From the NCBI GenBank assembly GCA_963575745.1, contig CAUYUJ010000669.1, positions 792,501 through 856,500 of the forward strand: a stretch of 64,000 nt of DNA. Direction: 5' to 3'. A model generated the notes under the pieces. That model made no database searches. It was not told the DNA's origin and saw only the letters and a list, made by a program, of their open reading frames with translations. Origin of the DNA: Prorocentrum cordatum (lineage: Eukaryota; Sar; Dinophyceae; Prorocentrales; Prorocentraceae). Shown here in pieces: positions 22,611 through 33,649 of this stretch (positions are counted from its first letter, which is position 1; each line of letters begins with the position of its first letter). A program made the position numbers and the translations under genes.

Positions 22611-24529
22611 ATGTTTTGTTTGCGTCGGCGGCGAGGCAGGGGTCGTCTTCGCCAGCGGAAAGGCCTAAGCGAGGGCGCCGCTCGAGCGAATTGCACCGCC
22701 GCGCAAGAGGGGGGGCAGTGCAGGCGGAGAACGCGGCCGAAAGAGGGGGCGGAAGGGGGCGAGCCGCTCGGGGGGGGCGGGTCGCGCCCCGAGCGCGCGG
22801 CGCGGCCAGCTCCGCCTGCGGGCGCGCGGCGGTTGCGCCAGGGGCAGTGGCGGCGGGCCCCGGTTGCATGGCGCAGAATGAAGAGTGTCAAAGCAGCCTG
22901 ACGGCAGCCCTTCTCCTGGGCGGGATGGGCGCGTTGCCGGCCGAAGCCGGGGCGCCGGCGAGCGGCGCGACCGAGCCCGGGGTCGGCGTGGGCGGCGGAC
23001 GCGGGCAGCCCGGGGCAGCGGCCGCAAGCTGCTGGGCAGCGCCATGGCGGCGCGCGAGGGAGAGGCGGCGAAAGGGGGGGAAAGCGAAAAGGAAGGGGGG
23101 CGCCCCGCCTGCGTGGCCCTCAGGCGGGGCGGCAGGGCGGCGGCGCTGACGAGGCGCGCCGCCCGGCGCGGCGGGCAGGGGGGGGGGGGGGCGGGGCGCG
23201 TCGCGGGGCGCGCGTCGCGGGGCCATCGCGCGTTGGAGTGTGGGGCGCGTTGCTTTGGGCGCGGCCGGGCTGGCCTGGCGGCCCCTTCCGGCCCGCGCGC
23301 AGCCCCGGCTTCTCGCGCACGGGCGCTCCGCGCCGGGGGGCCGGCAGCGCAGTTCTTCGAGGGGGGGGGTCTGCGGCCGCCTTCGAGGGCCCCGTTCGAG
23401 AAGGGGCGCGGCCGCGCCGACCGGGCCGCGACGACGCGAGCCGCGGCGCTGGCGGCAGAAACGGAAATCTCGCGTCCGACTCCGATGAGGCGCCTCCCCG
23501 CAGGCATCGGGGTCGGGGCCCCGCGGCGCGCGGGCCGCCGCGGGGGCGGCGCGGGGGCCGCCCGGGCCGCGGGTTGAGGAGACCGGGCATGCGCGGCCTG
23601 CTCGGAGCGCGCTCGGGCGTCGTTCCGCCGAGCATGCATCGGGGATCGTCGGCGAGTTTGTTCGGCTCCGCGACGCCGAATCGCGCCCCCCCCCCGCCGC
23701 CTGGCCTGGGCCTGCGCCAGTCAGCCAGTCGACAGGTGCACCTTGCGCAAGCGCAGGACTGGCCTCGACGCGACTTCTCTCGGGCGCCCTCGGCAGCTCT
23801 CGGGCGCGGGGGGAAGTCGCGACGGGGCGCCGAGGCCCGTTTAAGGCATTTTTTTTTTTGGGGGGGGGGGGCAATGTTGCGGGGCGGCCTTTGTCAGCTG
23901 AGGCGAGCCCCCGCCCTGCGCGCCCGCGCGCGCGTTCTCGTCGCAGGCGGTCGCGGTTCGCCCCCCGCTTGGCCTCCCCGCCGGCGGGGCGCGCCCCCCC
24001 CGCCCGCCCGACCCTGCTGCGCGAGCGCAGCGGCGTCGCGGCGGTTCCTGGGCGCGTCGAGGCCGGGCTGGCCGAGCGCCTGGCGAGGGGGGGGCGTCGG
24101 CGAGGATGCTCGGCTCCGCGACGCTGGCTCGCGGCCGCCGGGCCCGGGCCTGCGCCAGTCGACAGTTGTGCCTTGCGCAAGCGCGGGCCCGGCCTCGACG
24201 CGACTTCTCGCCATTTGTGCTCGCATTCCCCCCAAACCTGTCGCCCCCCGCGCGTCGGGCGGGGATCGTGGTGTTCCAAGACTCGCCAACAACAAATTCT
24301 TGACGCTTCGCGTGTCCCCACGAGCCCATCCAGAAACGATGTCCAGGCAAGTTGAAGAGATCAGGGAAGTGGGGGAGCAACGAGAGGGACAGCCGATTCG
24401 TGCAAAGGATGAGGCGGAAGAGGAGGCCAGATGGATAGATGAGGGGGTGGCGAGGAACCGAGCGAAGGAGGAATGAGGAGAATGATGACGCTGGGTGGAT
24501 GGTTGAATGCCGCTCGGATGCGTCTTTGA
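22611..24529. other. Extremely GC-rich interval with a diverged direct duplication
   Basis: No supported gene, although frames stay open for up to 480 codons because stops are rare at this composition. The block 23655-23790 (GGCTCCGCGACGC, CCTTGCGCAAGCGC, GGCCTCGACGCGACTTCTC) recurs at 24108-24212. Homopolymer runs occur at 23180 and 23851-23871. Confidence 0.5.
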
Positions 24530-24870
24530 AGCCTTTTGGAAGCCTCTTCGGACGTATTGGGGGTCTCTTGGCGGTCAATGGGGGCTCTTGGGCGTCTTGG
24601 GTGCTTCGGGGGGGCCTCTTGAGGCCGCTTGGGATCCTCTTGGGGGGCTCTTGGGGGCCTGTTGGAGGCCTCTTGGGGCCTCTTGGGGGTCTCTTGGAGC
24701 TTCGTGGCGGCCTCTTGGAGCCTCTTGGAGGCCTCTTGGAACCATCCTGGGAGCCTCTTGGAGCCTCTTGGGGGCTTCTTGGGGCCTCATGGCGGCCTCT
24801 CGGGGCCTCTTGGAGGCCTTTTGGAAGCCTCTTGCGGCCTCCTGGGCGCCTCTTGGGGTCATCTTGGAGG
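24530..24870 (+). repeat. Degenerate GGCCTCTTGG minisatellite, array 1
   Basis: About 30 imperfect units of CCTCTTGG plus two to four G/A-rich bases, so the spacing is mostly 10-12 bases. Open in several frames on both strands. Confidence 0.9.
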
Positions 24871-25160
24871 AGATCGATCAAAGAAGAGGGTGGGGTTAAT
24901 TAGCCTTGCCCCTCCAAGAGGCCGAATTGGGGCCAACACCTTAGTAAAACCGATGATTGTGGCTTCCTCGCCGAGGACTTTTTGGACGCTCTAACTACCA
25001 GCGGCCCCCCCCGTCCAAGTCCAGGGGAGGGGGTTAGGGGGAGGGGTAAACCCCTCCCCGAAGGGGAAGAAAGAGGGGTGGAAGAGGAAATTCCCTGAAC
25101 CACCTGCGCCCAGAGGGCAGGTGGGATTAACTGTTTGTGTATTCGGCGCTTGCGTGGATG
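24871..25160. other. Non-coding interval
   Basis: No coding or repeat signal beyond short G- and C-runs (25003-25065). Confidence 0.4.
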
Positions 25161-27353
25161 GCGCTACATCAACGCTGGCGCGAGGTATTCGGCCCATACG
25201 TAGCGGTGCCCGAAATCCGGCAACATCCTCACGGCATTGAAGCACGCGTTTCTGATAAGTGCCCGAACTATCGAGCGGCGCGATCTTGAACCGCATTTCC
25301 ATTTTGTTGATGATGTTTGTAGCACTGTAGCACTGGTTGGATCTAGGTCGCTTCCCTGTGGGAGGAGGAGCTGACGCATTGGCGTTTGAGCGTCGGGGAG
25401 GTGGATGGGTGGTTTGGAGGGGTAGGGTTTTGCGCGCGAGCGCATCCTTGGGGCGAGGCCGCGGCGGCTCGAAGTCATGTAGGACGGTGGCGAGCTTCGC
25501 CCCTTCGGGGATGGGTTTCCGATGGCGTTTTGATTTGCCCTCCGACAGTTGGCACAGTGCCAGCGGCAGTCGGCGCCTCACTTGTAGAACCCCCGGCGGC
25601 TGCCTGCAAGGAGCTGTCGGACATCGGCGTCTACCCAGGCGACTCCCTCGTTTTTGTGGGGGTCGAAGGGGCCTTGCTTGCGTGCGTCGCATTGAACGTT
25701 GGGGGTCTGGCCAGCTGCGCGGAAGCGGTTTTCTCACTCCTGCAGCGTGGCCGGCCATTGCGCGGTGCTGGGCAAGGCCCTTGTTGGCGGGGGAATGTGG
25801 AGGTCTTTCCCGCCGCCCGATACTTCGCCGCCTACGTACTGAATCGCAGTCGCAGTGGGCGCAGGGGGAAGGAGCTCGACGTCTGACCCGGTTCGGTCTT
25901 GAGTCTGTGCGCAGGCGGCGCACTGGTGCTTGGTGAGGGGGGGCAGGTCTGCGGGATCGGTGGGGATGCTGCAGACTGCTAGTGCGTCATCGAGCGGGAA
26001 ATCGCGGGTGTCTAGCTCGCTTCAGGTGGAGACCTCTCCGGTCCCCTTGACATAATCATGGCGGTGTGCAACAGTGACGAGGTGGGAGCAGGCCTTGATC
26101 AAGTTTTCGGTGTTGCCGCGAAGCCTGCGGAAGTCCTGCTCGGCGAGGTGGCGGCGCGCCTTCCCGGATCTGACCCTCATGGGTAGCCCGGCCTTGCTGA
26201 GGGGCACGCACAAGCAGAGGCATTGATATTGTCCACAATGCGCCCCGGGCTGCCGCAACTACTGTGCCATCTTGGGCTTGGGTTCCCGGATGAGTAGGAG
26301 AATCAGGACGAATGCGTTGTTGGCTCACGGTCGGGGGATCAGGGCTCCTTCGGGATCGAGCAGCTGCCCGCCCATCACTGGGCCTCTTGGATTTGGGGCT
26401 GAATAGTGGCGCGTAGTTGTGCAAATGAGAGCTGCCCATGGTGGCCTGAGCACTCGCGCGCGGTTTGGCTCCAGGCGGCGGGGGGGGGTCCTGGGGGGCA
26501 CCGTGGGGCGCATGGTCGGTTGCCTCTTTCCAGCGGCTGCGGTCTTGGCGTCTTTTGGGTGGCGGTGGTAGTCTGTCTTCGGGTATGGATCGGTCTGGGC
26601 TGCTGCTTGGCTGTAGACCTGCGACGTGGGGCAGGCGTGCTCATGCGGCGGCGTACGCGTAGTTGGTGGGGCCGACGCCGAGTTCCATGTCGAAGAGATA
26701 CCCGTTGTGGCTGACCATTTTTCGGCATTGCTCGAAGAAGTCCTTGGGCGCGTCACTGGGGTCGTACAGGTGAAGGCGTAGGCTGAGGACGTAGTAGAGG
26801 GCAGGGGCCAGGGCGGGGCCAGGGCTGCTGTTCGCAGCTCGTGAGACAGCTTGTCTCAGCAATGGCCGTCGGGGAGTCTGCTGTCATAGACGGTCTGGAA
26901 GCCGAGGGCCCGTTGCTCGGACACCTTCTGGGCCTTCACTTCAATCTCGGCGGTACATTTGGCCTGGTCCTCCTGAGAGGTATTGGGTGCCTCAGACCCT
27001 ATGGGGGCTCCGAGGACCATTTTGAGGGAGAATCCGGGGGTCTCGAGCAGTTTGCGCCTGTTCCCCCGGGGGGGCGACGAACTGGGTCCACAGGCTGGCA
27101 TCAGTCGCCCACTCGGCAAGGGCGTGCATCTGGGATTCTGTGGCTGTGAATGCCATCTGCCCGTTCATGAGCACAACAATCCCTTCATGGGCCCGGGTGA
27201 GTCGATGAAGCCCCATTGGCCGTATGGGATTGGCTCGGGTGGTGCAAAGGATGACGAGGTTGGTTGCTGTCGATCGTGGCGACGTTGATGAGCCTTCTCT
27301 GGGGGACAGGTCTGCTCCAGCCCTTGGAAGTGAAGAATGAGTCCGTTCAGCAT
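25161..27353 (-). pseudogene. Unidentified decayed coding region
   Basis: Protein-like text is scattered through minus-strand frames in consistent order. Near 27310-27000: RQQPTSSSFAPPEPIPYGQW, then HEGIVVLMNGQMAFTATESQ and HALAEWATDASLWTQFVAPP. From 27070 to 26870: NRRKLLETPGFSLKMVLGAP and QAKCTAEIEVKAQKVSEQRA. From 26800 to 26641: ALYYVLSLRLHLYDPSDAPK and DFFEQCRKMVSHNGYLFDME. At 26200-26022: HLAEQDFRRLRGNTENLIKA. Around 25330-25200: INKMEMRFKIAPLDSSG. I recognise no family; the amphipathic, low-bias composition differs from the surrounding satellite-like sequence. It may be a broken retroelement gag or an old gene. Confidence 0.3.
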
Positions 27354-27489
27354 GTTGGGCTTCAGCCAGCCAAATACTGCCGCGGCGTGTGTCCCGTTCC
27401 CTTTCCCGGACCCTTTCTAGGAGCTTGGTGAAAAGGTGGGGGGGTGGCGGCCCGGGATGCTGGGGGAATGCCTTTGGGGTTGGATCCAC

Positions 27490-27905
27490 ACGTGCACAAA
27501 CACGCAAGCACCCATACACGCACGCATACACGCACGCGCCCACACGCACACACCCACACGCGCACGCAAGCACGCACGCGCGCACACGCACACGCACACG
27601 CACACGCACACACACACACACACATTCACGCACAACACACACACACACGTCCCCACACACATCCACACGCCAGCACCACCATCACCACCTCTCAGCACTC
27701 ACTACGCACCACACACCACTCACCACACACCACACAATATACCACACACACACCACACACCACACACCACTCACCACCTTGCACACAACACACGCACAGT
27801 ACCTACACACCACACACAACACACTACACATAACGCACCACACACCACACACCGGACACACAGTTACGGACACATATACAGACACAGACAGAGACAGACA
27901 GACAC
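27490..27905 (+). repeat. CA-rich simple repeat (CACACAC, CACCACACAC)
   Basis: The first 170 bases are CACACG/CACACA, then CACACCACTCACCACACACC-type units to about 27870, ending in ACAGACAGAGACAGACAGAC. The open frames through it are composition artefacts. Confidence 0.95.
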
Positions 27906-28329
27906 ACGCATACCCACGATGGTGCCGCGTCGGCGCGGCGGCGACGCCGACGCGGGCGTTCAAGGCCCATGCGGGCGCTCAAGGTTGAGGGCCGTCGGCG
28001 GCATTAGCCAGGGAAACCTTGAAGTACCTGCGTTTTCGGGTCATGCAGCAACGCCCTGGGCGATGATTCGAAATTCGGTGCAGGGTCTGCTCGTCGACGT
28101 CGTCGTTATTCCGATCCTTTGATCGCCCGCTTCGAAGTCTTTCCCATCGGCTCTGAATGTTTTAATGTTTTACATTTCGCTCACTCCGCCGGCCCATATC
28201 GAAGACGCCTACGGCGAATCACCGCCGCCCCCTGCCTTTTTGGAAGCGCCTATGTGGCCGAACGTTGAGGCCAGACCTGCCAAGCTATCGGACCACGTGT
28301 TCCCCGAATCGGTTTGGAAAGCCTTCGGG
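27906..28329. other. Non-coding interval
   Basis: No supported gene. A complete shadow frame begins at an ATG near 28160 but runs straight into the minisatellite. Confidence 0.4.
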
Positions 28330-28945
28330 GAACACGTGGGCATCTTGAAGGTCATCTTGGCCGTCTTGGAGGCCTCTTGGGCAAGCTTTGGGCGATCTTT
28401 GGGGCTTTTTGGGCCGTCTCGGGCCAGCTTCGAGCCAACTTCGGCCATCTTGGTGGGTTCCTGGCACGTCTGAAGCCGTCGGAAGCCGTTTGGGGGGCCT
28501 CTATGGGCCGACTTGGGGCCCGCTTGGAATGCTCCAGGGCCGTCTTGGAGGCCATCTTGGGCGTCTGGGAGGCCATCTTGGGCGTGTTGGAGGCCTCTTG
28601 GGCCCTCTTGGGGCCCTCTAGGGGCCATCTTGGAGGCCACTTGGGCCATCATGGGGCTCTCTTGGGGGCCTCTTGGGCGATCTTGGGGGCTTCTTGGGCC
28701 GTCTTGAGCCGTCGGAGAGCCGAAAAGGCGCAAATGCCAAAATCCTTCAAAAACCAAGGAAAATCAATGATTTTGGCCTCTTCGGACTCTCCTGGAGGAC
28801 CTCTTGGAGGCCTCTTGGGCCGTCTGGGAGGCCTCTGGGGGGCCTCTTGGGCCGTCTTGGGCCGTCTTGGACTCTCTTGGGCCGTTTTGGAGGCCGTCTT
28901 GGACCATCTCGGGCGGACTTGGAGGCCATCTTGGGCCATCTTCGC
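28330..28945 (+). repeat. Degenerate GGCCTCTTGG minisatellite, array 2
   Basis: Units such as GGCCATCTTGGG, GGCCTCTTGGGC and GGCCGTCTTGGA repeat, interrupted near 28710-28790 by AT-richer sequence. Confidence 0.9.
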
Positions 28946-29169
28946 GATTTTTTGAGGATGTCCCGAGCGAAACGGCCGTTTTGGGCATTGAGAGATGGGT
29001 TTTGGGCAATTTGCGGGTGGCCGGCGGGACGGGCCGAAGCCCACTGGGGAGTTCTTTTAGAAAAAGAACCAAAACCAAAACCTGAAACGTCCAGCACGCC
29101 GTGCACCCCTGCAAGCAGGGGGCGGCGGACCTAATGGCGTTCGGCCCATCCCGCCACCGTGCTGGGGTG
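28946..29169. other. Spacer between minisatellite arrays
   Basis: No gene seen. TTCTTTTAGAAAAAGAACC near 29050 is a short palindrome. Confidence 0.4.
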
Positions 29170-29460
29170 GTGTGTCTGAGGCCTCTTGGGGCCTTTGGGG
29201 GGGCCTCTTTGGACGGGAGGCTCGGATTTTCGGTCAGTGTTCTTTCTCTTGAGGTCGTCTTGGGGCTCTCTGGGGCCGTCTTGGGCACCTCTTTGGCCGT
29301 CTTGGGGCCCTCTTGGGGGCCTCTGGGGCCGTCTTGGGGCGGTCCTGGGAGCCTCCTTGGGCGCTTTTTCGGCCGACTGGAGGCCGTCTGGGGCGTCCTG
29401 CACCGATCGCTCAGCGATTCGGGACTCTCTTGGACCGTCTTGGGGGCTTTTAGGGGTCTA
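29170..29460 (+). repeat. Degenerate GGCCTCTTGG minisatellite, array 3
   Basis: Units such as GGCCTCTTGGGGCC, GGCCGTCTTGGGG and GGGGCTCTCTGG repeat. It ends about 0.5 kb upstream of duplicated gene copy A. Confidence 0.85.
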
Positions 29461-29935
29461 GAGTTTACAAGACCTCCCCGGGGAGACCCAGCATCCTTGA
29501 GCCCACTTACCGGGATATGTTTCGTCCGGAAACCCCAAGGGCGGCCCCGCGCGCGCGGATTAGAGGAATTCTAAAACTTGTTGCCAGAGATTTTCGCACG
29601 TACGCCTCTGGCCAGTTGGGCCAGCGAATTAATTGCCAGCCCCTCTTTGTTCAGAATGTCATCCTACACTTGTATGTGCGATGGGCGTCCAGCCTTGGGC
29701 CTTGACCCTCCTTCGCCCTCTCCTACGTCGTTTGTCGTCGTGGAAGAAGTCACGATGTCGCGAGAGCATTGCGGCCACAGCTCTCAACCGCTCGATTCTC
29801 TCGAGGCAGGTCCATCCCGCGGGGACCCAGGGTCCGACTCGGGGCACGAGGGGCGGGGATTGGGGGCTTGGTAGGGGACGGTGAAGGGAGTGAATTCGAA
29901 TAAGAAGTGAATACATAAGATAAGCGTCCGAAGGT
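29461..29935. other. Upstream interval of copy A
   Basis: No supported gene. The sequence 29740-29870 is unremarkable. Confidence 0.4.
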
Positions 29936-30442
29936 CCGCGAAGATGTGGCGCCTCAGCGCCGCTTCGAACATTCCGTGCGAACCTCCGAGCATTATTGTT
30001 TGAGTAGTTTGTCTTCTTTTATATGGTTGAGGGTGGAGGGGAGAGCTGCTGGGCAGGGTGCACTTCAAGCCGTGTCCAGACCACGAGTCGGTGTCTGGAA
30101 GCCCTTCCCGAACTATCGGGCCCTCAGGGTGCGAGTAAGCTCACCCTAGTGAATATACGAGGGCGTTCCTGACGTCTTCAGAACGGTTGAGACTTGCCGT
30201 GACGGGCTTCCTTTTCTTCACTCCACAGTTTGAGCACTTTCGCAAGTCGCACGCGAACCCATCTGCACCCAGACGGTCGTCTCAAGACGGGTGCTCGAAT
30301 CCGCGCGGGGGGGCCATCTTCCGCGAGTTTCGGAGGGGACCGCGAAGGCCCTTGCACGCGTCCTGGAGAGCTCTGGTTGATGCTGGCATGGTGCTCCTGG
30401 GAACTGGTCAACCACCCCAGTTTACTGTCCTTCTCCTGCTCC

Positions 30443-30479
30443 TCCGTGTCCGTTTTGAATCCTGCCCGCTTGGCTCAAG
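30443..30479 (+). promoter_or_regulatory. Tandem relict of dinoflagellate spliced leader (copy A)
   Basis: Bases 30443-30464 (starts TCCGTGTCCGTTTTG) match the 22-nt DinoSL at 15 of 22 positions, 12 of the first 15. The next 15 bases, 30465-30479 (CCCGCTTGGCTCAAG), match the SL 3' 15-mer CCATTTTGGCTCAAG at 12 of 15. A full SL followed directly by a 15-nt truncated SL is the arrangement expected when an SL-bearing mRNA was reverse-transcribed back into the genome and its internal AG was used as a new trans-splice acceptor. It ends 66 bases before the ATG at 30546. Its CAAG, preceded by a pyrimidine-rich tract at 30431-30457, may be the acceptor now. Confidence 0.75.
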
Positions 30480-30545
30480 AAGCCCACGATAGGGTTGACC
30501 TGCCACGGAACTCGGTTCACCACACTACCTCAGCACCGCAGAGCA

Positions 30546-31579
30546 ATGGCGCGCGCCTCGGTGCTTGCCCTGATGGCGTTCCCTGTCCTGCGGGCCGGCG
30601 CCCTCAACTCGGCAGCGGAGGCGCAGGCGGAGGAGACGGATGCCCTGAGCCACAGGGCATATTTGGACGTTACCGTCGGGGCGGTCAGCGCTGGGGCCCA
30701 GGCGGCAGAGGTGCAGGAGCTGAGTGCCCATGGCCACAGGGCGTACCTGGACGTCACCGTCGGGGCGGTCAGCGCCGGGGCCCAGGCGGCGGAGGTGCAG
30801 GAGCTGAGGAGCGGGTCCGGCCACAGGTCGGCGGAGGCCGAAGGGGTGGATGGCCCAGGGGCGGGCATGACACGTATTCGCCAGGAGGCCTCGTGGAGGA
30901 CGCGGGCGATCGGAGCCCCCCCGGGATACATGTGATGCGCCCCCCCCCCGGGCTTGCCCGCCCCTGCTGCGGCCGCCGAGCAGGGCGTACCTGGACGTCA
31001 CCGCCGGGGCGGTCAGCCACGTGGCCTCGGACGAGGCCCTGGAGGAGCTCGACGCGGGAGACCGCCCCAAGGGCGCCCGCAGGCGGGCCCGCGAGCGCGC
31101 GCTGGCGGCGCAGGCCGCGGAGGACGTCGCCAAGAGCGGCTGCGCCCAGCTCGGCGGCGACAAGTGGTTCTCGGACGCGCACGGCGAGCTGTTCCAGGTT
31201 CCAGGCCTCCGTGAGGGGGTCCGAGCAGATGGGGTCGGGGGATCGCGCGATGCGTCGGCGATGCGTCGGCGATGCGGCTCGAGGTGGACGCTGACTTTCT
31301 CGGTGCCGGCATCGCCAAAACATCCCCGACGTCGCCGCGCGGAGACGCGGCGCGATCCTCCGACCCCGTGCGCTCGTGTGCTCATTCGGGAGGGCTCTAC
31401 AGGTGAAGCAGGAGAAGTGCTCGATCACCTTCCCGCTGAAGACGCGGGCCGGGACGGTCGAGAAGCGCGGCGTCGTCAGGGGCACCAAGGTTCTCGTGGA
31501 GCCGCCTTTCCCCGAGGGCACGGTTGTGGGAGCGAGCGTCAAGTTCGAGAACGGCGCCCAGTGGGAGCGCAAGTGGTGA
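30546..31579 (+). CDS. Small secreted repeat protein of unknown family, three exons (copy A)
   Basis: Model: exon 1 30546-30826, intron GT..AG 30827-30983, exon 2 30984-31197, intron GT..AG 31198-31402, exon 3 31403-31579. It totals 672 bases, 223 residues. The joins are supported by frame and content: the first join (phase 2) restores H-R-A-Y-L-D-V-T, giving a third copy of a repeat already present twice in exon 1; the second joins FSDAHGELFQ to VKQEKCSITFPLK in phase 0. The N-terminus MARASVLALMAFPVLRAGAL looks like a signal peptide. About 28-residue repeats (HRAYLDVTVGAVSAG...) follow, then a charged Ala/Arg helix and a C-terminal part KVLVEPPFPEGTVVGASVKF ending QWERKW. I do not recognise the family; the YLDVT-x-G piece faintly recalls the first cyclophilin strand but nothing else fits. 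Confidence 0.75.
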
Positions 31580-32445
31580 GCGCTTCGCCGGATCTTGGAT
31601 CAGATGGCCACCTTCGGCCCTGTGTTCTTTTTTTGCTTACACTTCTGCCGCTGCCCCCTCCCTCTCCTCTTCTCCTACTCATACCCCTGCTCCGCCTCCT
31701 CATGTCCTGACATTTTTCCACCCGTCCCTCGTAGTCTCGGCTTCCGGTGGGCCGGAGTCTGGCAAGGTGTAGTGTGAAGGTATCATCATCTCCCTCTCCC
31801 GAGCGCTGAGGTTGGACGGCAAACGAGAGATGGTCTGGAGGGAGAGCGGAGGAGCGCGGCTGGGTAGCGACCTCGCGCTAGCCCCTGCCAGTGTCGTAAG
31901 ACATTTATTTGGAGGATGGAAAGGGCGCACTGAGACTGCTGCCCGTCCCGCGCTTTCGCCCATGTCGGCCTCATTGGAGGCCCTCGTCGCCGCGGCTGGA
32001 AGTCGGTTGCGGCATGAGTCCACAGCAAGGACACACCCTGATCCACAGCTGCTGGAGTCCAGCCTTGGATCCTCTGGGAGTGGTGGATATGGAGCCTGTC
32101 CCAAACGAGGAGGTACAACATGGCGATCGCGAACAACCACAACCGGAGCCCGAGACCCCATCTGTTTGCTGCACTCTTCGAGTGGGATTGACCGCGAGGG
32201 TCCCGCGGCCCGAAGCCGGGCAAGACCGCCCAGCTTGCAAACCTGCAGCGCCCGGATCGCAGGGGACGACGACGAGGCCCGAGGAGGAGGGTCTCCGCCG
32301 CGTCGCTCCCTGCCCCCCCGCAGCCCCTGCGGAGCGGAGGCCCGCCCAGCGAGGGCGGTGGCGCGCCGTCGCTGGAGGTGCGGAGCGCCGTGGGCGCGCC
32401 GCCCTCCCGCTTGCGCCGCGGCCGCCGCCCGCCGCGGCGGCGGTG
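31580..32445. other. 3' region of copy A
   Basis: TC-rich sequence at 31620-31730 is probably 3' UTR; it corresponds to the diverged 39840-39930 of copy B. No further gene is supported; homology to copy B fades near 32010. Confidence 0.5.
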
Positions 32446-33617
32446 GTGGTGACCCCGATGATGCTGCTGGTGATGCTGCTGGTGATGCTGATGGTGATGC
32501 TGATGGTGACGATGGTGATGGTGACGATGGTGATGGTGATGGTGGCGGTGGTAATGACGGTGATGGCGGTGGTGATGATGGCGGTGGTGAAGGAGATGAT
32601 GGTGGAAGTGGTGGTGGTGGTGGTGATGTCGATGTCGATGATGATGCTGATGATGATGGGGATGGTGGTGATGGTGGTGATGGTGATGATGGTGATAAAT
32701 GTGATGGTGATGATGGTGATGATGATGCTGATGGTGATCGTGGTGCTGATGGTGATGAGGAGGAGGAACGTGGTGATGATGGTGGTGGTGATGGTAGTTG
32801 ATGGTGGTTGGGATGATAGTGATGATGATCTAGAAGATGGTTGTGGCGGTGACTATGGTCATGATGGTGGTGGTGGTGGTGGTGATGACGATGATGGTGA
32901 TTGGTGGTGGTCTGTGTTGACGATGGTGATGATCATGGTGATGGGGGTGATGACGAGGCCGGTGACGCTGGCGATGGCGGTGATGTTGTTGTTGATGAGG
33001 AGGACTGGTCGTGGTGCTTATGACGATCGCGGCTGATGATGGCTGAATCGGTTGATGGTTTGGTTGCAATGATGGTCATGGCGGTGGCTTTGATGATGAG
33101 TGTGATGAAGACAAGGATTGTGACGATGACGATTGTGCTGATGATGGTGCTGCTATGCGGAGATGAGGATCGTGATGATGGGTGGCCTTATGACAATGAT
33201 GAGAGTGCTGATGGTGATGACGATGATCATAGTGAGTGGTGGTGATGATGAGGATGCTGATGATGCGTGATGGCGATGGTGATGATCATCATTGGTGTTG
33301 TTCATTTTGATGATTGGGCTGATGATGATAATGATGCTGATGATAATGATGATTATGATTGCGATTGATGGTGATGATGATGGCGATGATGATGTTTGGT
33401 TGTGGTGTTGATTATGTTTATCGGTAGCCATGGTGATGTTGATGATCATGATGACGATGACGATGATGATGATGGCGGCACTGGTTGGTGATAGGTAGGG
33501 GTGATGGTAATTATGATGATGGTGATGATGATGATGAATGATGAGTGCGACTGTGATGGTGACGGTGGTAATCATGGTGGTGACCATAATTTGTGGTGAT
33601 AATGGCCATGAGGATGA

Positions 33618-33649
<32 letters not shown>

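Larger units (their letters stand above)
29936..32010 (+). repeat. Tandem segmental duplication, copy A
   Basis: Matches 38104-40270 at an offset of 8199 bases in the core. From about 30110 to 31635 I find only three single-base differences from copy B (30423, 30596 and 31391); before and after that the two copies diverge to perhaps 70-80% with indels. The unit carries one complete gene. Confidence 0.9.

Noticed and set aside
21771-23149. Open frames of 250-420 codons through the CA/CG repeat and adjacent GC-rich DNA
   Set aside because: They are translations of simple repeats (Thr-His, Ala-Arg) open on both strands at once; no domain or codon signal.
22888-24321. 477-codon minus-strand frame in the GC-rich block
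   Set aside because: At this GC content stop codons are rare and the product is Arg/Pro/Ala noise without motifs.
24530-29460. Leu-Gly-Ala-Ser-Trp repeat 'proteins' in the GGCCTCTTGG arrays
   Set aside because: Period close to 12 bases keeps several frames open at once; treated as minisatellite.
30495-30545. Upstream TTG-started extension of the secreted protein (codons before the ATG at 30546)
   Set aside because: Begins at a non-ATG codon and would bury the signal peptide; the ATG at 30546 is preferred.
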